NCBI GenBank assembly: GCA_022410635.1
Contig: JAJVDF010000002.1
Span: 4,552,415-4,616,414, forward strand
DNA length: 64,000 bases
Reading direction: 5' to 3'
Source: Tretioscincus oriximinensis
Taxonomy: Eukaryota; Chordata; Lepidosauria; Squamata; Gymnophthalmidae
Each line of letters opens with the position of its first letter. Within the stretch, counting starts at the first letter, position 1. This document shows, one piece after another, positions 24,847 through 36,289 of the stretch. The position numbers and the translations under genes are program-made. Under the pieces are notes generated by a model. That model did not search any database and was not told the origin of the DNA. It worked only from the letters and a program-made list of their open reading frames with translations.

Positions 24847-25412
24847 AGGAACATAACAGGAAAATGCTGAATTGGTCCAGAGCCCATCTAGATCAGCATT
24901 GTGTCTCACACAGTGGCTCACCAATTGCCCCTGGACAGTCTCAAGCAGGAGAAGGCAAAACCTCACTTGTTCATGTCTTCCTGCAAATGGTACTTCAGGA
25001 ATATTGCCTGTTGCTCCATCTGACCATTTATATCCTTGGCTTCCACAAATTTGTTCAGTCCAGCCTTAAAGCTATCCAGCCTACTAGCTACCAGCAACTC
25101 TTCTTGAAGTAAATTCCATAGACCAATAACCCTCTGGGTGAAAAAAAATTACCTTCCTTTCTTTTGGTGTCCATAAACCTGTCTAGTCCTGACTTGAAGC
25201 TATCCAAGCTGTTAGCTACCACCACCTCTTCAGGAAGTAAATTCCACAGGCCGATGACCCTGGGTGAAAAAATACTTTCCTTTGTCTGTTCTCACTTTTC
25301 TGCCCATCAGTTTCAATGAGTGCCCGCTGGTCGTAGTGTTGTTTGATAGAGAAAATATTTTTTTCTATATTCACCTTGTCCATTCTATGCATGATTTTAT
25401 ACACTTCAATCA
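24847..25412 (-). mobile_element. CR1 LINE 3' end with internal partial duplication
   Basis: Antisense CR1 that runs from GGAACATAACAGGAAAATGC to GATTTTATACACTTCAATCA. A roughly 130-bp segment containing the CTATCCA...CTGTTAGCTACCA and AGTAAATTCCA blocks is present twice (about 25030-25155 and 25160-25285). Either a tandem duplication inside the element or two abutting insertions. Confidence 0.85.
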
Positions 25413-26131
25413 GATAAGCTCATACACACTGTCTTGCAACTTGATTTCATAAGAGCTCCAGCCCTTTGATAATTCTTGTTGCTATAACTATAGCTACACT
25501 ATACTATAGTGCAACAAGGCATAAAGGAGGAAGAAAAGTACATACTAGTCGTCCCCCCCACGCACATCTAAATGTCTAAATGGTATTTAGCTGTTCTCAC
25601 AACTTAACAGGGAGCTTCAGGGATGCTAACTAAATTTCTGGAAGCCTGGCTCACCTCGCAATACTCTTTGATATTTGTGAAATGCCAGCTTTCTATGAAT
25701 ACAGGCATTTGGCAGACCTAGCCAGAACAATTCATTATACTTCAAAAGTACATAACTGACAAACAGGAGAGGTGTTATATCATGCATTTGGCACATGGAT
25801 TGCTCAAACTAACTAAGTGGTCTCTTGGCTGTTAAACCTTTGACCACCTCTTAGCTCACTCTCTTGTATCTAAGCCAAGAATGCCTAGGAACAGGGTACA
25901 GAAGAGATACAGCCCAGTATGGATTATACCTGACGGCCTTCTCTAGTTAATCTAAAATCTGAAGCAGAAGCTGTGGTCTCCCTTTGGAGAGGTTTATATT
26001 CAATTATGTGTTTGTAAAGCTATTTATTGCAACCATTGGTCAGCTATGCACATTATTGTCAGGTTTTTTTTTAATAAAACAGGAAATGTGCCTTCTGATT
26101 GAGCTCTGCTTCTACGTCTACATTTGTATAC
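25413..26131. other. Unannotated stretch
   Basis: Nothing recognised. Confidence 0.4.
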
Positions 26132-26198
26132 ATTTCAAAGTAGTAACTGTGTTAATCTGTGTGCAGAAAATCTAGCCATGGGTTCTCGTAGCACTTTA

Positions 26199-26285
26199 TT
26201 TATTTATTTTTAATGGATTTTTATATCTCNCTTTTCTCACCCAAAGGGACTCAACATCCATATTTTTCATCTGAAGGCTTACATT
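26199..26285 (-). mobile_element. Retroposon tail fragment (L2 or CORE-SINE 3' end) nested in F1
   Basis: Starts with TTTATTTATTTTT and contains GGATTTTTATATCTC and CACCCAAAGGGACTCA, an antisense L2/SINE 3' tail. Short. Confidence 0.5.
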
Positions 26286-26308
26286 CTTTAGAGACTAACA
26301 CGAAAAAG

Positions 26309-26477
26309 ATCCCCACATGGAGCCTTATTCTGAGTCACATCTCGGGTCAGAGATTGGCCATCCATATGCCAGTATAGACTATGACAAGCCCCATTTGGGG
26401 TCTGCCATAGTCTACACTAGCATGTGGTCGGCAAGCTCCTATTCTGAGGGTCAGCCCAGGATAAGGCTCCATGGGGA
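26309..26477. mobile_element. Foldback MITE family F2, copy 2 (nested in F1)
   Basis: Ends ATCCCCACATGGAGCCTTAT and, reverse-complemented, ATCCCCATGGAGCCTTATCC. Inner arms include ATATGCCAGTATAGACTATG and CATAGTCTACACTAGCATGT around CCCCATTTGGGG. Almost the whole element is inverted repeat. Confidence 0.7.
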
Positions 26478-26645
26478 TGCAGCTTAGATGGCATTAGTTT
26501 TCCTAGTCAAGTCTACTTCAGATGCTAAGGAACAATCAGCCATACCCACGTTTACATTTCTGTTATTATTTCCAGAGTTTCCTGCACATAGTTTCTCCCT
26601 TTACAGGAGTCCTGCCCACTTTCTGGTTACATTTACATTAATGTA

Positions 26646-26766
26646 AGATATAAGAGGAGCCCTGCTGAACTGGGCCATAGCCCATCTAATCCAGCATTCC
26701 ATCTCACACAGTAGCCCACCAATTGCATTAGGCAGTCTCAAGGAGCAGAAGGAAAAACCCTTACCT
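26646..26766 (-). mobile_element. CR1 LINE 3' terminal fragment
   Basis: Antisense CR1: ATAAGAGGAGCCCTGCTGAA, CATCTAATCCAGCATTCC, CACCAATTGCATTAGGCAGT. Confidence 0.85.
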
Positions 26767-27004
26767 CATGGTTTACTTCACATTCAGTCCTTCTCAGAGA
26801 GATCAGCAAAACAATTAACCATCATAGCCCCTTTGTGCCTTTTCCTTGCCAGTGATTTATTAGTAATTCCAGATTGCTTATTCTGGAATAGCTGTTGCTG
26901 GTGGCATCTGTATATAGCAGGTTGAATGACATAAGGACTATACCAACGTGAACAGTAATTAAGTTGCACAGTTTCTCTTCTCCTTTATACCAGCATCAGC
27001 CTTC

Positions 27005-27330
27005 CACTCAGATGCTACTTGTTCCATTTATTTATTTATTTGCATTTCTATACCACTCTATTCCTGAAGAATTCAGGGTGACTAACAATAAAAATTACAG
27101 AGAATAAAATATATTTTAATAACATATTGAAACAATAATGCCTGAAAATGGAGATATAAACGCTGTTTTCTTTCTTTAAAAACAAAAACAAAAGCCAGGT
27201 TGAAAAAGTGCATCTTCAAGAGTTTTTGGAATGTATATAGAGGGACCAATTGATGCTTTCAAGGGGGAGACAGTTCCATAGTGTGGGAGCTCTCATTCCC
27301 TAGTCTGCAGGGAACTCTGCGCTCACTGTG
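27005..27330 (-). mobile_element. L2-like LINE 3' end
   Basis: Begins with (TTTA)n and ATTTCTATACCACTCTATTC, then AAAAGCCAGGTTGAAAAAGT, CATCTTCAAGAG and GGGGGAGACAGTTCCATAG, which parallel the minus-strand L2 at 19.7-20.3 kb (GAGGGAGGCTATTCCATAA). Inactive. Confidence 0.7.
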
Positions 27331-27529
27331 CTGATGGAAATGTAGAAATACGCTCTCTCTGTTGCATCCAAGTTCTTCTGCATCCCTTTCGTGGATCGTT
27401 TTGGCACCATTTTGACAATGTAACAGACTTTTTTTTTCCAGTACAGACAATACACACAAACAATCCCTCCTCAAAGGCTCCTGGATAAGTTCTTCGGTCA
27501 TGGACTAAAAGGACCAGTCTTACCTTAGA

Positions 27530-27660
27530 TTACTAACTGACTAAAAGACAGGAAACAGAGGTAATAATAAATGGGCAATTCTAAGGGTAGAAAGAAGTGA
27601 GAACCAGAGTCCCACAAGGTTCACTATTAGGATCTGTGCCTTTTAATATATTCATAAACT
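27530..27660 (+). mobile_element. CR1 LINE reverse-transcriptase fragment
   Basis: Sense CR1: ACTAAAAGACAGGAAACAGA, AATGGGCAATTC, GAGTCCCACAAGGTTCACTA and CTTTTAATATATTCATAAA. This is the conserved block coding for a GVPQGS.LGP.LFNIFIN-like motif, mutated. It is the upstream part of the CR1 that resumes near 27978. Confidence 0.75.
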
Positions 27661-27735
27661 GTTGGCAAGGCAAATGGCTGAGGAGGAGCTGGCGACAGAA
27701 GCAGGGGGCAGCCCTCTGCAGCGCATTCTGCACTG

Positions 27736-27943
27736 TAGGCTGATCAGATGACCCCTTTTGAGGGGGGTTGAAAACCCGGTTTTGGGGTGCATCCTGTTTT
27801 TTTCTGAGGAAATTTTTTCAAAAAAGGATTTTTGCCGAATAATTTTTTTNAAAAAAATTTCCTCAGAAAAAAACNGGAAGCACCCCAAAATCAGGTTTTC
27901 AACACCCCATCCCCCCAAAAAAAGTGATCAGCTGGTCAGCCTA
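27736..27943. mobile_element. Palindromic DNA element inside a CR1
   Basis: About 95-bp imperfect arms: TAGGCTGATCAGATGACC at the left and AGGCTGACCAGCTGATCACT in the complement of the right, then AAAACC.GGTTTTGGGGTG and TTTTTTCTGAGGAAATTTTT on both sides of an A/T centre. Ns at 27850 and 27875 sit near the centre, as expected when a hairpin is hard to sequence. Looks like a hAT-type foldback. I saw no clear target duplication. Confidence 0.65.
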
Positions 27944-27977
27944 TGCAGGAGACAAGTTGCCGCAGTGCTTTTGGGGG

Positions 27978-28150
27978 TTTAAGAAAGGATCAGACAAATT
28001 TATGGACATCAGGTGGATCAATAGCAACTAAAATGAGTTCCTAGGTGCTGCTTATGTGTTTAAGCAATAGACACAACCATTTGAATGCCATTTGCAGGGT
28101 TTGGGGAGTGGATGGAAGTTTTGTCCTCTACTGCTTGAGAATGGCAAGGA
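27978..28150 (+). mobile_element. CR1 LINE 3' fragment, diverged
   Basis: GTTTAAGAAAGGATCAGACA, AATTTATGGACATCAGG, AATAGCAACTAAAATGAG and CTCTACTGCTTGAGAATGGC match the CR1 3' UTR in order. Probably the same insertion as 27530-27660. Confidence 0.6.
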
Positions 28151-28199
28151 ACAATGGTTGCCCTATATTCTGCCCTGTACAAAAGGTCTCAGGTTGGAT

Positions 28200-28575
28200 C
28201 ACAGAATAAAATAAAACAATTAAAAATACAATAATGTTTTCAAAGAGAGGGGAATTTTTGGCTCAGTGGAAGGCGAGGGTGGACTGGTGCNACTTCACCA
28301 GATGTCTGAACATGTACAGCATAGGTGCCTGATGCACCTGAGTGGGGAGAGAATTCTGCAACTTTGGGGCTATCTCAGAGAAGGCCCTCCCACNTATGCA
28401 CACCCCTTTGATGAGTGAAGTTGGGGACTGTCAGGAGAGCCTCACCAGAAGATCTTAGGGTGACAGCAGGTACAGATGGGAGCAGATGTTCCTTCAGATA
28501 TTTGGGGCCCAAACCATTTAGGGCCTTCTAAGTCAAAGTTATCTTGAACTGGGCTTGGCAGTAAAGGTGCTGAAC
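28200..28575 (-). mobile_element. L2-like LINE fragment
   Basis: Minus-strand L2: GAATTCTGCAACTTTGGGGC, TCAGAGAAGGCCCTCCCAC, TTTGGGGCCCAAACCATTTA, CCTTCTAAGTCAAAGTTATC and TGAACTGGGCTTGG parallel the 20-kb L2. Two Ns. Frame broken. Confidence 0.7.
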
Positions 28576-30421
28576 AACTACTAGATCACTTTCATGTTCA
28601 CTTGCATGACTACTAGGTCACTTTCATATTCTTATGTAGTAATCTGACTCATCTCAGACCTATGAAATCCTAAATATCTGAAGAGGTGACTTCTCTGAGT
28701 GGTGTAGAATTTACTGTTGCAGACTCAAATCCATCCAAAGGAACCTCTTTAAGCATTTTGCATTTCTCTTATCAGCATCTATTCCACACTAGTGGAATAG
28801 TGTGAATCCATAGTATTTTCATAATTCAAATTATGGGATTGTAGACCAAAGTGGTGTAGATTTCCCCCCATCCTTGAAGCATCCAAAGCACTCCAGCTAA
28901 GTATAATGGGAACTGTAGTCCAAACAAGTAGTCATGCTCTTCTCCCTTATTTGTGATTCATCTGATTTGGCAGAGTATGAGACTGAATGCCTCTGGGGGA
29001 TCTGCTTTCAGTACTAGCCATGTTTTCTCACAGAAAGTGCATTCTACTATCATACGCATTGCCTCTGTCCCTAAGTATTAAAAATTGTAGCTCGACCATG
29101 AGGGGAAACTCTTCTTTCACCTTTTGGTTTATTCATTCTTTAGAATGAGGGAGATAGAACTATTAAAAGTTAAGAAAATGCTCCTTTGTTTTATGCCGCA
29201 AAGGCCTTTACTAACTTTTGACGGTGTGATCTCCAGGAGAATGTAGCTTCTATGCAAGGTCATGGGAGTTCAACTGAGAGTTGTATAGTAGAAAGAGCAG
29301 GCTTGCAAGTCTCTTAAAGACATCAGACTTCTGTAATTCAACAATGCCCTTAGCCCTGAAGGGAAATCTACAGCCAATTGAAAGATGTTCCATCCCGTCT
29401 GCCCAACACTTGTTTCAGAGTTTCTTTTTTCCTTTGGCTTTCAAACATCTCTGTGTGGGGGGTAGCAGAAGGCTGGGAAGGAAGATTTTGCTAGTTGTGA
29501 TTAAAAAGAAAGAATTGCATTAGCAAACCTGAAATATTTTTGAAAAAAAATGTGATTTAAAAAAAAAAATCAGATGCATTGTTGGTCTTTAATGCAGATG
29601 CCATGAGGAGGGATANAAAGATTATAATGGCTTCTATACTGCAAGTTATTTTGGAGAAACATAATGTAACAATTTAAAATACTACGACTATTAATAAATG
29701 ATGGTGATGATGATGAATACAGAGTTTTGAGGAATGCACATTCAGTAGTCTGATTTGGAAAAGATACAGTCCTTACATTATGAGAACAAGAGAACACTGA
29801 TTATTTCTTGCCTTCATAAAGGGCTCCCTGCCCCACAGAGATTTAAAGGGTAAAGTCAATGAAGCCAACAGCAATGCATTTTAATGGACAAACATCTATT
29901 TCTGTTGGACTCTGGCCCTTGAATAATAGGAATTGATATTCATTGCAGTCATAGTTGGGTGTTCATCTTGGCCTTCTGATCTCACCTTATTCAATTCATC
30001 TTCAGATGGGGAGAGTATAATTAGTCTTCAAAACTATTTTTGTCTTCCATCCCCCAAAAAGAGCTTTAATTTTTATTTTTTTAAAAACCTCTTCAGATCA
30101 TCTTCAACTGTAAGTTGACATCATATCCTGTTCAAGTACTGTGTAGCCTAACCTGTAAATCTGAAACCAATGCTTTGCTGAGTTGATATCTGCTTTGTAC
30201 TATTTCCGACAACTTCCAACTCAAACGCGTATGCTGTAAAGAAGACAGATTTGTTTGATTTGGCTCAAACTTAACTGCATTGACAACAACAACAACCACA
30301 AATGAAAATCAGATTAATTCGGAACAAATGAGAGTTGCGTAAATATTTTGTGTTTCTAATATATACCGAAGAAGCTGCACTGGAAATTCCTTAGGTGAAA
30401 ACACTTAAGACAGACAGACTA
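28576..30421. other. Mostly unannotated; contains a half copy of foldback family F3
   Basis: 28868-28925 has TCCTTGAAGCATCC, CTCCAGCTAAG and ATGGGAACTGTAGTCCAAA, half of the common 'actgtagtccaa' foldback repeat. A perfect 9-bp hairpin (CTATTCCAC ACTA GTGGAATAG) lies at 28779-28800. 30155-30400 is repeat-free and possibly conserved. No gene recognised. Confidence 0.4.
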
Positions 30422-30600
30422 TTGTAATATTACTCCTCCTCCCTCTCCCTCCACATTCCTCCCCATTCCCTCCTCTCTTGCTCTTCTTTCTCTTCCCCCA
30501 CTNNNNNNNNNNNNNNNNNNNNNNNNNNNNNNNNNNNNNNNNNNNNNNNNNNNNNNNCCCCACTCTCCTCCCTCTCCTCCCTTTGTCTCCTCCTTTTCTC
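30422..30600. repeat. C/T-rich low-complexity tract around an assembly gap
   Basis: CTCC/TCTCC-type pyrimidine tract on both sides of the N run. Confidence 0.9.
30503..30557. other. Assembly gap (55 Ns)
   Basis: Run of 55 N inside the pyrimidine tract, the only long gap in the window. Confidence 0.99.
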
Positions 30601-30611
30601 CCGCCTCTACA

Positions 30612-30692
30612 ATGAATTTATTTATCTACATTTCTATACCACCCTCAGGGTGGTTCACAATTAAAAACAGAACTAATGTATTTAAAACCACA
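30612..30692 (-). mobile_element. L2-like LINE / SINE 3' tail
   Basis: TTTATTTATCTACATTTCTA, CCACCCTCAGGGTGGTTCAC and AATTAAAAACAGAAC, an antisense L2-type tail. Confidence 0.6.
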
Positions 30693-32144
30693 GTGCCAGA
30701 AAGTAGGGAAGAGAGAGCTGTTGTTTCGAGGTGTAACAATGTTTCTTTCCTTTGAGTGGAAACCTCAGTTCCCCCAAACTGGTAGTTTAATGTGCGGAAG
30801 AGCTGGTACTTTATGGTTCCTCATAAGTTTATCATTCTGAATAGGATTTGGGGGGCTGCCGAAAGAACACCTCGGAAGTTCCCTAACAAAATCCCCTTAA
30901 AGCTTTAACATTCCTTTTTGTTTTCACCCACGTCTGCAGCCACTGTTACTCCTTTACACCATGGATGGATAATAAGTCCCCCTTCTCAGGAACAGAAAAA
31001 GCTCTTATACATTTTAATGTGACCTTAGACAGTGCTTTTCAGAAATCACAGGCACATCTGACTACACTTGAGGTTGAATTGAGCTAATGGCATTCACCTC
31101 ATCTTTAGATGCAAAATTGGAAGATAAAAAGACCTTGATGTGAAAAGGAAAGGCGAGGCGAGGGAGGGAAGCAGAGAAGCAGATTAGAGATATTGCTTAA
31201 AAATCTTATGATTGCTAGTTGATAACGAAATGTCTTCTCTTTCTGTGTCTAAAAAACCCCACGGGCTTGCAAGATGTCCTCACGCTTTTTATTTTTAATG
31301 ATAGAATCTATTTTATTCCTTGGCCAAAGAAATTTCAATGTTGCTGCATATGTGACCAGGAGATACGCTGACCTTTAGCAAATCTTATTTTTAAAATCTG
31401 ATGGAACAGTTATTGCAATATTCCATCCCTGTAAGATTAAAAAAGGAGCTTTCTTCCTCTGTAATCAGAAGTGGATTAAATTTATTAAAGGTGCAGTAAC
31501 TTTCCCTCCCCTGCNTCCAAAATGACACTTGCCAGTCATACTCCATTATAAAAGCTATTTGAAGATGGAGGGTGTTTCTCCCCCCTTTTTCTTCGACCCC
31601 CAACAACCCATCATGGGGCATTACAGGATGTGTAGAATATAGTTATTTGACTACGGAAAATATTGGATGTTAGCAAGAAGAGTGAATGAAACCAGTGCAG
31701 AAAAGCAACCAAGAAATTAATTGTAATGCTAAGTGATGAAAGGTAAAAGTGGAAAACGTGGTTAGACTTACAGTGTACGGAGAAGCACTTCCAAAGCACC
31801 AAAGGTGAGCTAATAATTGAAAAAGTGCCTTGGTAAACAAGCAAAGGAGCTGGTTAGAATTGCAGACAATTTTGCTTCTATTCTAAAACTCCATGACTTG
31901 CAGCTTTAAAGCCAATTGTGAAGACATTGTTTATCCTTTTATATAATGCTTCCAAGGACAAGAAGTTATAACCTGCTTTCTACTCCAAGAATATGATTTC
32001 ACGTACTGTATTAGTTTTCCACTCCACCCTACCTTCTTTAGTTATTTAAATACAGCATGGGGAACACTGCTCAACACAATTATCATTAGAAGGAGCTATT
32101 AAAGAAGTAAAGGAAAATATATCAGGGTGAGCTATTTCAGNAGA
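30693..32144. other. Repeat-poor stretch, possible conserved non-coding sequence
   Basis: No repeat or gene recognised over 1.45 kb. 31180-31420 (AT-rich, with runs such as TTTTTATTTTTAATGATAG) looks like non-coding conserved DNA, which I cannot confirm. Confidence 0.3.
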
Positions 32145-32290
32145 AAAGGCTTCTTTCTACACTGAGCTTTATTCCAGGTTATGTTCCAGAATATGGACAT
32201 GCCATATCGAATCAGTGCAAACTATGGCAGAACTTTNTGAGTTGCCTGTACCAACATACAGATGACAGTTTCTGATTCTGGAATACAATA
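32145..32290. repeat. Foldback family F2, diverged copy
   Basis: Left half has TTTCTACACTGAGCTTTATT and GGACATGCCATA, CAGTGCAAACTATGGCAGAA; right half has ACATACAGATGACAG and TTCTGGAATA. Inverted organisation is weak. Confidence 0.5.
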
Positions 32291-32384
32291 ATCATAAATA
32301 ATAAATGGGAGAATTCAATATTGCGAGGTATAGCTATCAATGACAGGACTCGGAACTTTGGCAGCCTCCAGAGACCAGAGTCCT

Positions 32385-32505
32385 GGGTTGAAAACTGGGT
32401 AAAAGACAGAAAACATAGGGAAATAATGAATAGACAGTTCTCTGGTGGAAAGATGTGAGAAGTGGATTTCCCCAGGGTTCTGTACTGGGAATAGTATTGG
32501 GAGAA
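32385..32505 (+). mobile_element. CR1 LINE reverse-transcriptase fragment
   Basis: AAAACTGGGTAAAAGACAGA, AATAGACAGTTCTCTGGTGG and TCCCCAGGGTTCTGTACTGG are CR1 RT phrases. Frame broken. Confidence 0.7.
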
Positions 32506-32564
32506 AAAGGAAGGTAGGAAAAGAAGGAAGGAAGGAAAGGAAAATGGAAAGAAAGAAGGAACTA
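32506..32564. repeat. (GGAA)n-like purine tract
   Basis: GAAGG/GAAA-rich low-complexity sequence directly after the CR1 fragment. Confidence 0.85.
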
Positions 32565-32784
32565 AACAAGGAAGCAGCAAGTGCAAGAAGCTTGAGAGGG
32601 GGCAACAGAGGGAGGGAATGGATGGAGACATGGATGGGAGCAAGGGGGAGGAGGAGCTAGAGCCTGTTGCATTACTGTAATCCAATGGGCTAATTCCACT
32701 CTTTGGAATAATGCCAGTGCAGAAAAGACAAAGGGTCTACACAACTCATCTATATCACTGATCTAATATCGCCTGCCCATTTTA

Positions 32785-32975
32785 GCTTCTGGCATCCTCT
32801 GTGTCCTTTGCCTTCAGTCTTTTCTAGTATGAATGTCTCCCCCACTGAGTCTTGTCTTCACTTTATGAGGCCAAAGTATTTAAGCTTCATTTCCACTCTT
32901 CGTCCTTCTAGTAAGAAGTCTGGATTTATTTCTTTGGCTGCCACAAACAGCACTTGCTGAAATAAAAGGGACCTT
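32785..32975 (-). mobile_element. BovB/RTE LINE fragment, second copy
   Basis: Antisense BovB phrases: TTTGCCTTCAGTCTTTTCTA, CTGAGTCTTGTCTTCA, TGAGGCCAAAGTATTTAAGC, TTCTAGTAAGAAGTCTGGAT. It overlaps the equivalent part of the 13-kb fragment. Confidence 0.7.
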
Positions 32976-34029
32976 GCAGCCAATCCTACCTCATAGACTT
33001 GGCAAGACCTGGAAATGGTTTTGTCACAAGGATTAATAACATATTTGGGTGAAAGTACAACTGCTCGCAGCTCGGCTTTCTGCTTAAAGCCAGACAGGCA
33101 ACTCCTGTCTCTTAGCCTTCCTGCTTTTGCCTTTCACCTGTCCTGGGTGTCATTCACCCAATGTCCTTGTGAAACTGGGATAAAAAATGGTCTTCTTGGG
33201 AATGTTTCCTGTTTTGTAGTAGTCTTTCCATAGCTAAATTAGATCTTCCTACCTGTGTCTTACATTGGCAAAGCATCTCTAGACACATTCTAATGTTTTA
33301 ATGTTGAGAAATGTCAGGTTGATTTAAAAAAATACTGAGAATTGCCCAACAGTTGTAGGGGGTCTTCACAGAATGTGGCATTTTCCTACAATGTGATGCA
33401 TTACATGCATACAGACCTTTTCCACTATTGCATTGGAGATAACTTTGGAGAACTTCCTGTAGCCAGCTTTCTTTTGCTTTTCACCCCTACATAGTGAGCA
33501 TTCGGGAGCTCATTCCGATGCAAAGAAAGATTGCTAGAGAAGNACCCCGAGCACATGAAGGGGAAAAAAGTAAAAGGGGGTGAAAAACAGGCATAACTCA
33601 GTCACCTGTCCATGTATATTTACCCTAAAAATCCACATGCAGAGTTGGCAGAGCTGGCAAGAGGAAGACTAGAAGGACAAGGAAGCCGGTACTGCACATG
33701 TCAGCCAGCTGTGATCTGCATTCTTGGCTGGCACCTTCTCGCAGAACTGAAAGTCCCACACATCGGTGGCACATACAGGCCTGCAGGCAGCTTTCATATG
33801 GAACAGCAGCCATTTCAGGCTGATGTCAGAGAGCATCAGCTATCTAATTATTCTGCTTATTGAACTTCTCCTAGGTGAGTCCTAGAACAAGATCAAAAGC
33901 TCCATTGTTGCGTCGGGTGGAAGCATCTCAAAGACCCTCCGATCCAGGTAGGGAAACGTCATGTGCACAGAGCTAAGTAAAGACTCCTTAGAGTGATGAA
34001 CTGATGTTGCTTGCTGAGATGGGTGGAAT
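32976..34029. other. Unannotated stretch
   Basis: No gene or repeat recognised; one N at 33543. Confidence 0.4.
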
Positions 34030-34132
34030 TGTGATTGGGTGGTGGCTAGTTTATTTTTTTATGTTTATATATTTGTTTGCTGTTGTGCACTTTGGTGAAA
34101 AGGGCATTATAAATAAATGTAATTATTTATTT
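34030..34132 (+). mobile_element. L2-like LINE 3' tail
   Basis: T-rich 3' UTR, GTGAAAAGGGCATTATAAAT and TTATTTATTTAT end. Short and diverged. Confidence 0.45.
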
Positions 34133-34134
34133 AT

Positions 34135-34362
34135 CAGGCACTAATGAAGCAGTCGGCTAAGTGCTGGTCTTTGATCCGTTTCAAGGCCCTGTATTGGACT
34201 TGGACAGGGGCAACGACCTTGTACTTGCACCGCTAGCCAACTCAGCTAATCGAAAAAAATGTAGATTTGTAATCTGCATTTCAGTTACCAGTAGATAAAT
34301 GAGGACCATCAGTAATCTGGTGGGGAAGATAGAATAAGATGTAAGCAAAAATTAACCCTATA
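34135..34362 (+). mobile_element. SINE family B, copy 1
   Basis: Shares in order with copies at 56.0, 57.8 and 62.8 kb: tRNA-like head with GTTTCAAGGCCCTG, then GCCAACTCAGCTA, a TGTAGATTTGTAATCTGCAT block, and TCTGGTGGGGAAGATAGAA. Tail lost where it abuts a CR1 fragment. Confidence 0.65.
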
Positions 34363-34640
34363 ATTTACCTAGTATTCTGTCCCACACAGTGGCCCAACAA
34401 CTGAACCTGAGCAGCCTCAAGCAGAAGAAGGCAAACCTCCCATGCTCTCCCTTCAAGAATATGGCCTGTTACTCCACTTTGGAGACAATATCAAGAGATC
34501 CATCCCAGTAGTACTGATACCCTTAGCTTCCATGAATGTGCCTCTAATCCTGTCTTNAAGCTTTCTAGGCTACTAGCTACTACCACTTCTGAAAGTAAAT
34601 TCTACACACTACTGACCCTTTGTCTGTCCTAACTCTTGGG
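34363..34640 (-). mobile_element. CR1 LINE 3' fragment
   Basis: Antisense CR1: TATTCTGTCCCACACAGTGG, AGAAGAAGGCAAACC, GGAGACAATATCAAGAGATC, GCTTCCATGAATGTG, GCTACTAGCTACTACCACTT. Confidence 0.8.
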
Positions 34641-35770
34641 CTTACCGAAAATGTTTGTGACTAAGGGGCAGAAGGCAGACTGTGTAAGCCATCTCTGAAC
34701 TGCCTCGGAAGTACTGTGCCAACACAGCCCAGGCCAGCAAATGCTGGGCAGGGAGCAAATATCTCAAGACCTTCTGCATAGTCTCACNGACATATTTTTT
34801 TAAAAATGAAAGTTTATTTTTTCCCCTGGCCTCGGGCTTGAGTTAGAATTTCAGCAATTACTAAATTCTTGATCCTCTAATTGGCACATGGAAATAAGTT
34901 GTCACTGAAATACCAAAGAGGCAAGAGGGCATTTTCATAATTCCCTTCTACTGCAGCACATTCCTCTTAAAAGTTATTTTATTTATTAAGAGACTCTAAG
35001 ATTAACGGGAACTTGGGTGGCAACAAAGTTAAAAAGCACAAGTGACACACTTGAGGGGACGGATGGCCAGACTCTTTCAATGATAGGCAGACAGAGGGAT
35101 GAGGGGTAAAAATATTGCAGCCATTGCTGCTTTTTTTGAGCCCCCATGGATATTAATTCATGGTCTTCTCCACCCTGAGATAGTGACCTTGTTAAGGAGG
35201 GCTAAGCAGCATCTGCAAGAATCTCTTGTAGCTTGGGCTTTTTTTCCTGGTCGTAGTTGTGTTGCCTTTGACATCTGGAATGATTATTTAATCACATACA
35301 CATATCCACTTTTGGATGAACTTTAAATAAAAAAAGGAAGATAATATAAGCAGTGCCAGCTACTCTAGGTTGGGATTTAAGATTACAGAATTTAGTAAGA
35401 TTATATATTTGATGAACATGGCGAGGTGGTGTGTGTCAGCCTTTGAAGGGGTTACCTCGCTTAGGAAGTTAGTATTAACAGTGTCTCAACCCTACTGAGA
35501 TTAATGTCAACCGAATCAAAAATGGCATTAGCACATGATTCCTGTCAGGGAACTGGCACTGGTTCAATACATTTAATACCTCCAATGACATCGGTGGGTG
35601 GAAGCATGTAGTATCCAGCAGGCCTTCTTTGTGATAGGCAATGGTGAATTTCAGTCAGGTTATACTGGGCCATTGTCCCCATTCATTTTCAGAAAATCAC
35701 AACCAGTGAAAGGGCTGGGGTCAGGATCAACCCAGTTTCCCTTTGTATTATCTAATGGCTTGTCCCTCCA
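34641..35770. other. Unannotated stretch
   Basis: Nothing recognised. Confidence 0.4.
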
Positions 35771-36150
35771 GACATGATAACATAAGAGGAGCCCTGCTGA
35801 ATCACATCATGGGCCATCTAGTCCAGCATTCTGTCTTCCACAGTGGCCCACTAATTATACCTGAGCAGTCTGAGGCAGAAAAAAGGCAAACCCTTCACCT
35901 GTTCTCTAAGTGGTACTTCAGAAATACTTCCTGAGCTCCATTTCGGAGGCATTATCAAGACATCCGTCTTAGTAGCTATTTATACCCTTGGCTTCCATGA
36001 ACTTATCAAATCTTTTCTTAAGGCTATCCAGGCTGCTAGCTACCACCACCTTTTCTGGATGTAAATTCTACTGAACAATGACCCCCTGGGTGAAGAAATA
36101 CTTTTCTTTGTCTGCCCTCATTCTTCTACTTATCATTTTCAAGGCATGCC
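35771..36150 (-). mobile_element. CR1 LINE 3' end
   Basis: Antisense CR1: ATAAGAGGAGCCCTGCTGAA, CCATCTAGTCCAGCATTCTG, GGAGGCATTATCAAGACATC, CTGCTAGCTACCACCACC, CTTTTCTTTGTCTGCCCTCA. Confidence 0.87.
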
Positions 36151-36289
36151 AATGTACATCTTTGGAAGTACATTGCATATTTCTAGAGGATGTTTTCCTG
36201 AAGGTCAGGGAAACAATTTTTTGTACAGTCTGTTTTCGCTCAATTTCCATCAAAATACACTAGGTCTTATTGTTCCAGAAAGGGATCTA

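Larger units (their letters stand above)
26132..26535 (+). mobile_element. Foldback family F1, copy split by two later insertions
   Basis: F1 pieces occur in order: terminus TTTCAAAGTAGTAACTGTG, GTAGCACTTTA (to 26198), then GAGACTAACACGAAAAAG (from 26291), then GCAGCTTAGATGG and TCAAGTCTACTTCAGATGC (about 26479-26535). The first break holds an 87-bp retroposon tail with a 5-bp duplication CTTTA (26194-26198 and 26286-26290). The second holds an F2 foldback. The F1 copy is therefore older than both. Confidence 0.6.
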
